Shown: piece after piece, positions 59,901 to 64,000 of the stretch | Layout: each line of letters opens with the position of its first letter | Numbering within the stretch: the stretch's first letter is position 1 | Assembly: GCA_000469685.2 (NCBI GenBank) | Contig: LS997562.1 | Coordinates: forward strand, 11,571,514-11,635,513 | Direction: 5' to 3' | DNA: 64,000 nucleotides | Source of the DNA: Haemonchus contortus | Lineage: Eukaryota; Nematoda; Chromadorea; Rhabditida; Trichostrongylidae | Notes under the pieces: model-generated | Database searches by the model: none | The model's input: only the letters and a program-made list of their open reading frames with translations | What the model was told of the DNA's origin: nothing | Made by a program: the position numbers and the translations under genes

Positions 59901-62900
59901 TGCATCTAGAGTGTAAGGTTCCACCGAAAGAGAATAATTTTTTTGTTTTTGGTAATAGTGCTGTAAAGTAGTAAAAAAAGGAGGATTTGCTCTACAGAAA
60001 TCGCGAAATCTCGGGAGTTGAATGCAAAAATGCAGTTGAGGTAGGGACCATGGGAAGTACAGATTAGGTACAGCTCAGTCTTTTGGCAGTACATTGTCAA
60101 TCCCATTCGAATAAATTTACCCTGACGCCCTACCATTCGACTTCCAATCAAAACCGTAGGGCGTGTTGAATGCGTCTCTCCTATACGGTGACTTGATGTA
60201 GGCAGTCGACGTACAAATGTGTGCTTTTATCTTCCCAAACGGGTTTCGTTCTTACGGGTTTAGACGTCTACTCTTCTCTGCCACCTTCGTTTCTTTTTTC
60301 CATGTCTCATGGCTCATCCCCTCTCTCGAAGCTTTTTTCACCGTCTATAGATCCGCAGCGACCGCATTCTAAAATTATTTTCGCTACATCAAGAACGAAT
60401 AACTTCTAACATAGAACTTTGTACAGTCGAATCGCATTCCCTTTGGGCGTTGTTTCTACTAAGCATTCGTCCTCATCGAAAGCCCATAATTCTATTCACA
60501 GATGAGTACGACGAAAAAGAAGATAAGACGAAAGCTTATGGATACTATCGCCGAAGCGGTAAAATGCGTGTTCTGGCAAAACTGTTGAAAATGTGGAACA
60601 AACAGGTAAGATGTAATGACTCTAGGCAGGTAACTCAACGAAGATTCTCTCTTTATTATAGGCTGGAGAAAAGGTGCTCATCTTCAGTCAGAGCCGCGAA
60701 ATGCTTGATATTGTTGAACAAAAGTTACAAAATGACAAGTGCGTTTGTATAGCATAATCTTTTTACAGTTTTTTTTTTCAAATGGTAAGGTCGCATCTTG
60801 TAGATATACCTATATTCGCATGGATGGAAGTACTAGTATTGCCAGACGGATGAATCTAGTGCAGCAATTCAACCAAGTTTGTCTTCTTTGAAAGCCTAAT
60901 TTTGAAATCGAGCGAAAATGGTACTTGTTTTTACTTACAGGATCCAAGCGTTTTCGTTTTTTTGTTGTCTACAAGAGTTGGTGGATTGGGGATCAATTTG
61001 ACAGCTGCGAATAAAGTACGTGGCACCCGAAGCAAGTTCGAAAACGTTCTGAGAAGCACATGAATAGGATTAAAAATTTTGCTGAAGACCGGAGTTTAGT
61101 TAATGTAGCTTTTTTTGAGGTGGTGATCTTTGATCCTGATTGGAATCCTTCCACCGATACGCAAGCCAAAGAGAGAGCATATCGCATTGGTCAGGAGCGA
61201 GCTGTAACGATATATAGGCTAATGCTAGCTGGCACAATAGAAGAAAAAATTTATCATCGGTAATTTTCGCTGCAGAACTACGTTTGCAGTTCTCAACTCA
61301 CTAGCTCATCTGTTACCCTCGAGTTTCAGACAGATCTTCAAGGAATTTCTCGCAAACCGTATTCTGAAAAATCCAAAGCAACGTCAATTCTTCAAAACCA
61401 ATGATCTCCATGATTTGTTTTCGCTCTCGGAAGTTAGCGTGAGTCGTTGCAGTGATTCTCATCCCAACTCGCCAATAATTCAATGGGAAGCTTTGATGTT
61501 TAGAAAAGTTGCCCGACCGAAACTGGTGCTCTCTTCGCTGGGGAGACTGATGAAATTCGCAAAGAAAACTTTTTTGATTCTCGAGATCGGGAGTGAGTTG
61601 TTGAAGTTATTATGGGCTGCAATTTATTGATTGTCTTCTTTCCGAGTAGGCCATTGCAGGGAAGATCGAATTAAAAAATCGAGCAAAAGGAAACATTTGA
61701 CCAAGAAGGAGGAACCTGACGGCGAAAATGCCCAAGTGGTCGAACTAAGCGAATACAAGAAAGCTGAGCTTCGAGCGCGGGCGAGGCTCATGGCAAGGTA
61801 TAGACTACGTTACTACTGATTTTGGTTATTTAAGAGCTTCCGATGCCTCAGAATCCTACTTTATATAATTCGCTAAGTGTGTCTGTTGGTGTGTCGGTGT
61901 GTTTGTGTGTGTGTCGGTGTGTGTGTTTGACCGGAAATTCATAACTCCTGTCTCCGTGGACCTAGAGCGTTCGAATTTGGTAGGAGTAGGGGGGGGGGCA
62001 GGATGGGAACACCTTTGGTAAGTGGCAAGACCGGAGTCCGTTCACAGGGAGCGCGGCGTGCGCTTTAGAAACTTTGGGCCGCAAGTTCATAACTCATGTC
62101 ACCGTGGACCTAGAGCTTTCAAACTTGGTAGGTGCACAGGCGACGGGACGGGAACACTTATGGTGAGTGACAGGACCGGAATCCGTGCACAGGGGGTGGG
62201 GTTTTGTGCGGCAGTAGTGAATTCGGCCCTAGGGCATTCAAACTTGGCAGGGGTACAGGCGGCAGGATGGGAACATTTATAGTAGGTGGGAGGACCGGAC
62301 CCCGCTTAGAAGGCGAAGTTTGCGCCAAAAGTTTCAGTTTGCCTCTAGGGCGTTCGAACTTGGTAGGAGGCAGTATGGGAACACTTATGGTGAGTAGTAG
62401 GGCAGGACTACGCCCCCAAGGAACAGGATTTCACGAAGTAAATGAGTGGAAATCCATAACTCCTGATCCCGTGGACTTGGAGAGCAAAATCAGTAGGAGG
62501 GGACAGGATGGAAACACTGACAATAGAAGAGGCCTTAGAGAAGAAGATCCACTCACCAATCACCTCCTAGCGCCTTTGTTATTTACGATCTAGCTTTGAC
62601 TTTTTGATATGTTTCATTCGACAAGAAGGGTGAGTGGTGTGATTATAAGGAGATAAACTAGGTTCACTTCTTGCTATTAGATTACGACCGTTAAACAGCA
62701 GAGTTTGCGGTTTCTCTTTGCGTTGATATCATTCTTAGCAAAACTTATCCGACCGGTAATAATGTTGGATTCACATTTAATGATGTATCTGTAGAGAAAA
62801 GGAGGTACATCTTTGGAGGCATTTGATAGTGTATACTCTCGCTCAGCGAAAAAGCGAAATAACATATTAAAAAGGGGGAATTTCATCAACTCGATATTTT

Positions 62901-64000
62901 TCGGGCAAAGTCCCTTTGCCTCAAGAATGAGAAGAATCCTTGATGATGGCGTTGAGGAACGTTGATGGTAGCTAACATAGTAGCCTCAGCCGCGATGAAG
63001 TCTTTGAATACTTTTTTCTCTGAATAATCGCCTTTGCGATATTAAACGATGTTCTTTCGGACACAGCGAGGTTGACTTACAGAAAAAATCGCTCCCAGTT
63101 CGGAGCTGCTATTGAGGGTGTAGAGCTTTCAAAGCAAAAGGTGAATCCGAAGTGTTACTTACGCATAGCAAATTTCTCACAGGGAGAAGGAGCGCCCGGC
63201 GTAGCCGGGCGAACTCATGAGAAGGAGGGAAGCCTGGCGTTAGCCAGGCGGCCCGACTGGTTAAAATTATAATAAAAAGGTAACGCTCTGTTATACTTCC
63301 TCACCATTTTCTTGCGCTGTTCTCTTGGGTTTACTCATGATATCGTCACCTTAACTTTTCGAGTAGTTCGAGATCTTTATTGCTTTCTCCGCAGCATCCT
63401 ACATTTGTTATGTTATTTTGGCAAGTTTTTCACCACAAGTTCCAATAGAGCAACTTTCGTTTCCATCAGATTGTTATCAAGTTCAATAATACTTCATTTA
63501 TGGTTTTCATTCAGTTTTTTTTTTCAGGAAACTGAGTCATCTTCAAAAAGATGGACTTACAAAATCGGTATCGATGGATTCGAAATCACCTGGAAATGAC
63601 GTTTCGGGTGATGTATCAGGTACCGCCACACCTGCGGAAGAGGTTATACCACAAATTAGTAGTGATCAAGCTACTACGTCTTCGAGAGAACACCCAACTG
63701 AGTCCTGCGATATCGCGAAGCCCGATCAACATCAAGAAGAGCGAATGGGACGCTTTGAGCATGAAAAGGAAGGTTGTTCGACTGAATCTCAAAACATCTC
63801 TGTGAGCGGCAAAGTTAGCACTGTTCATAAAGAAGACGGAGAAATATTATATGATATTCCTGGGACCAGCGACCAGAAAAGGGAACCAGTAATCTCACAG
63901 ATCAAGAAAGAAGAAGATATGGCTGAAGTCGCGGATTCGTACCATCATCGAAAAAAATCAAAGAAAAAGAAACGTAAACTTTGGAGAGAAGAACGCTTCA
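53972..64000 (+). CDS. csb-1: Cockayne syndrome B SNF2-family ATPase (ERCC6), 3' end outside window
   Basis: DNA-dependent translocase that acts at stalled RNA polymerase II in transcription-coupled repair. Exons: 53972-54031, 54087-54195, 54299-54384, 54448-54556, 55344-55479, 55559-55777, 55856-55972, 56049-56141, 57000-57096, 57162-57217, 57270-57363, 57445-57521, 57993-58116, 58677-58762, 58836-58982, 59325-59406, 59621-59792, 60502-60605, 60662-60738, 60804-60876, 60941-61015, 61120-61259, 61330-61438, 61504-61592, 61660-61797, 63528-64000 on: about 1047 residues so far. An acidic, basic-patched N-terminus precedes [13 protein letters not shown] (motif I, 328-340), DEGHKIRNP (motif II, Asp448), [28 protein letters not shown] and [36 protein letters not shown] is specific to CSB among SNF2 proteins. 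The last exon is a Lys/Glu/Ser-rich tail. A tandem duplication spans exons 5-7. Confidence 0.93.
54557..55343. repeat. csb-1 intron 4, repeat-derived
   Basis: Contains two related stretches with ACACAGACGGACAAAGCG and CCCACAGACAGGCGGAGCAC followed by TTTATATATGAGGATAT. This arrangement is typical of a dispersed worm repeat, not of coding sequence. No exon seen. Confidence 0.5.
55397..55990 (+). repeat. Tandem duplication of exon-intron-exon in csb-1
   Basis: Two copies of about 295 bp lie back to back (55397-55689 and 55690-55990). Both start GTAGCAGAGGA, contain GATGATACG, CCAAAGTACGATGTA, CTCATAATTTATGGTAGAT, GAATCTCGG and GTCTCCAGGG, and end AACGATGCCAAC or AATGATGCCAAC plus GAACG and GTGAACGAGC/GTGAATGAGC. 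Each copy includes the end of one exon, an intron and the next exon. Confidence 0.85.
61850..62525. repeat. GT microsatellite and degenerate tandem array in csb-1 intron 25
   Basis: A GT-rich stretch (61878-61930) is followed by about five degenerate units of 75-147 bp. Each has variants of CATAACTCCTGTC, CGTGGACCTAGAGC, GTTCGAACTTGGTAGG, CAGGATGGGAACACTTATGG and GACCGGA-TCCG. Long G runs occur near 61990. ORFs through it (62022-62593) are repeat translations, not genes. Confidence 0.8.
63190..63262. repeat. Paired GC-rich hairpins in csb-1 intron 25
   Basis: Two consecutive stem-loops, CGCCCGGCGTAGCCGGGCG and GCCTGGCGTTAGCCAGGC, each preceded by GAGAAGGAG. They look like diverged copies of one about 35-bp unit with compensating changes in the stems. 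Confidence 0.7.

Noticed and set aside
62022..62593. Gly/Arg-rich ORFs as small genes
   Set aside because: They translate the degenerate tandem array in the csb-1 intron.
1..64000. CRISPR arrays, prokaryotic operons or ribosome-binding sites
   Set aside because: Spliced eukaryotic genes throughout; no regularly spaced identical short repeats with unique spacers.

Overview
The window is nuclear DNA of a nematode, most likely a strongylid (hookworm-like, clade V) worm. All recognisable genes are split into many exons of 25 to 444 nt. Introns begin with GT (one clear GC donor) and end in TTTCAG-like acceptors. Several start codons lie a few bases after a TTTCAG-like site with no upstream coding exon, as expected of spliced-leader trans-splicing. 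Protein identities come from reading exons by eye and recalling family motifs; no search was run.

Layout. 95-2276 (+): NTAQ1, the N-terminal glutamine amidohydrolase of the N-degron pathway, in four exons. 2277-12078: about 10 kb with no supportable gene. 12079-24681 (+): a protein kinase D of DKF-1 type in 20 exons (two C1 domains, PH, kinase), with introns full of repeats. 25983-28532 (-): proteasome beta-2 subunit (PSMB7/PBS-2), convergent with the kinase. 29330-32677: a block of mobile DNA, comprising a foldback repeat, a young Penelope-like retroelement (reverse transcriptase plus GIY-YIG endonuclease) between 192-bp inverted repeats, and an RTE-type LINE fragment. 33244-39341 (-): a long coiled-coil protein that I read as LIN-5/NuMA. 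41601-45907 (+): METTL17/Rsm22, a mitochondrial ribosome assembly factor. 46436-48341 (-): a PRELI-domain (slowmo/PRELID3) mitochondrial lipid-transfer protein. 48342-53971: intergenic, with tandem repeats and three small minus-strand exons of unknown identity. 53972-64000 (+, running off the end): the Cockayne syndrome B (ERCC6/CSB-1) SNF2 ATPase in at least 26 exons.

The genes do not form an operon or a pathway. They are ordinary housekeeping and signalling genes: protein degradation (NTAQ1, PBS-2), diacylglycerol-responsive signalling (DKF-1), spindle positioning (LIN-5), mitochondrial translation and lipid transport (METTL17, PRELI) and transcription-coupled repair (CSB). lin-5 and metl-17 diverge from a 2.3-kb spacer. 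metl-17 and the PRELI gene converge.

The less ordinary content is in the repeats and in gene-structure changes: the Penelope-like element with identical inverted arms and a hammerhead-like motif in each arm, a tRNA-derived SINE family with four copies, a 1.5-kb foldback element in a kinase intron, several near-perfect hairpins, and a roughly 295-bp tandem duplication in csb-1 that appears to have fused two exons. I found no evidence of a novel multi-gene system.
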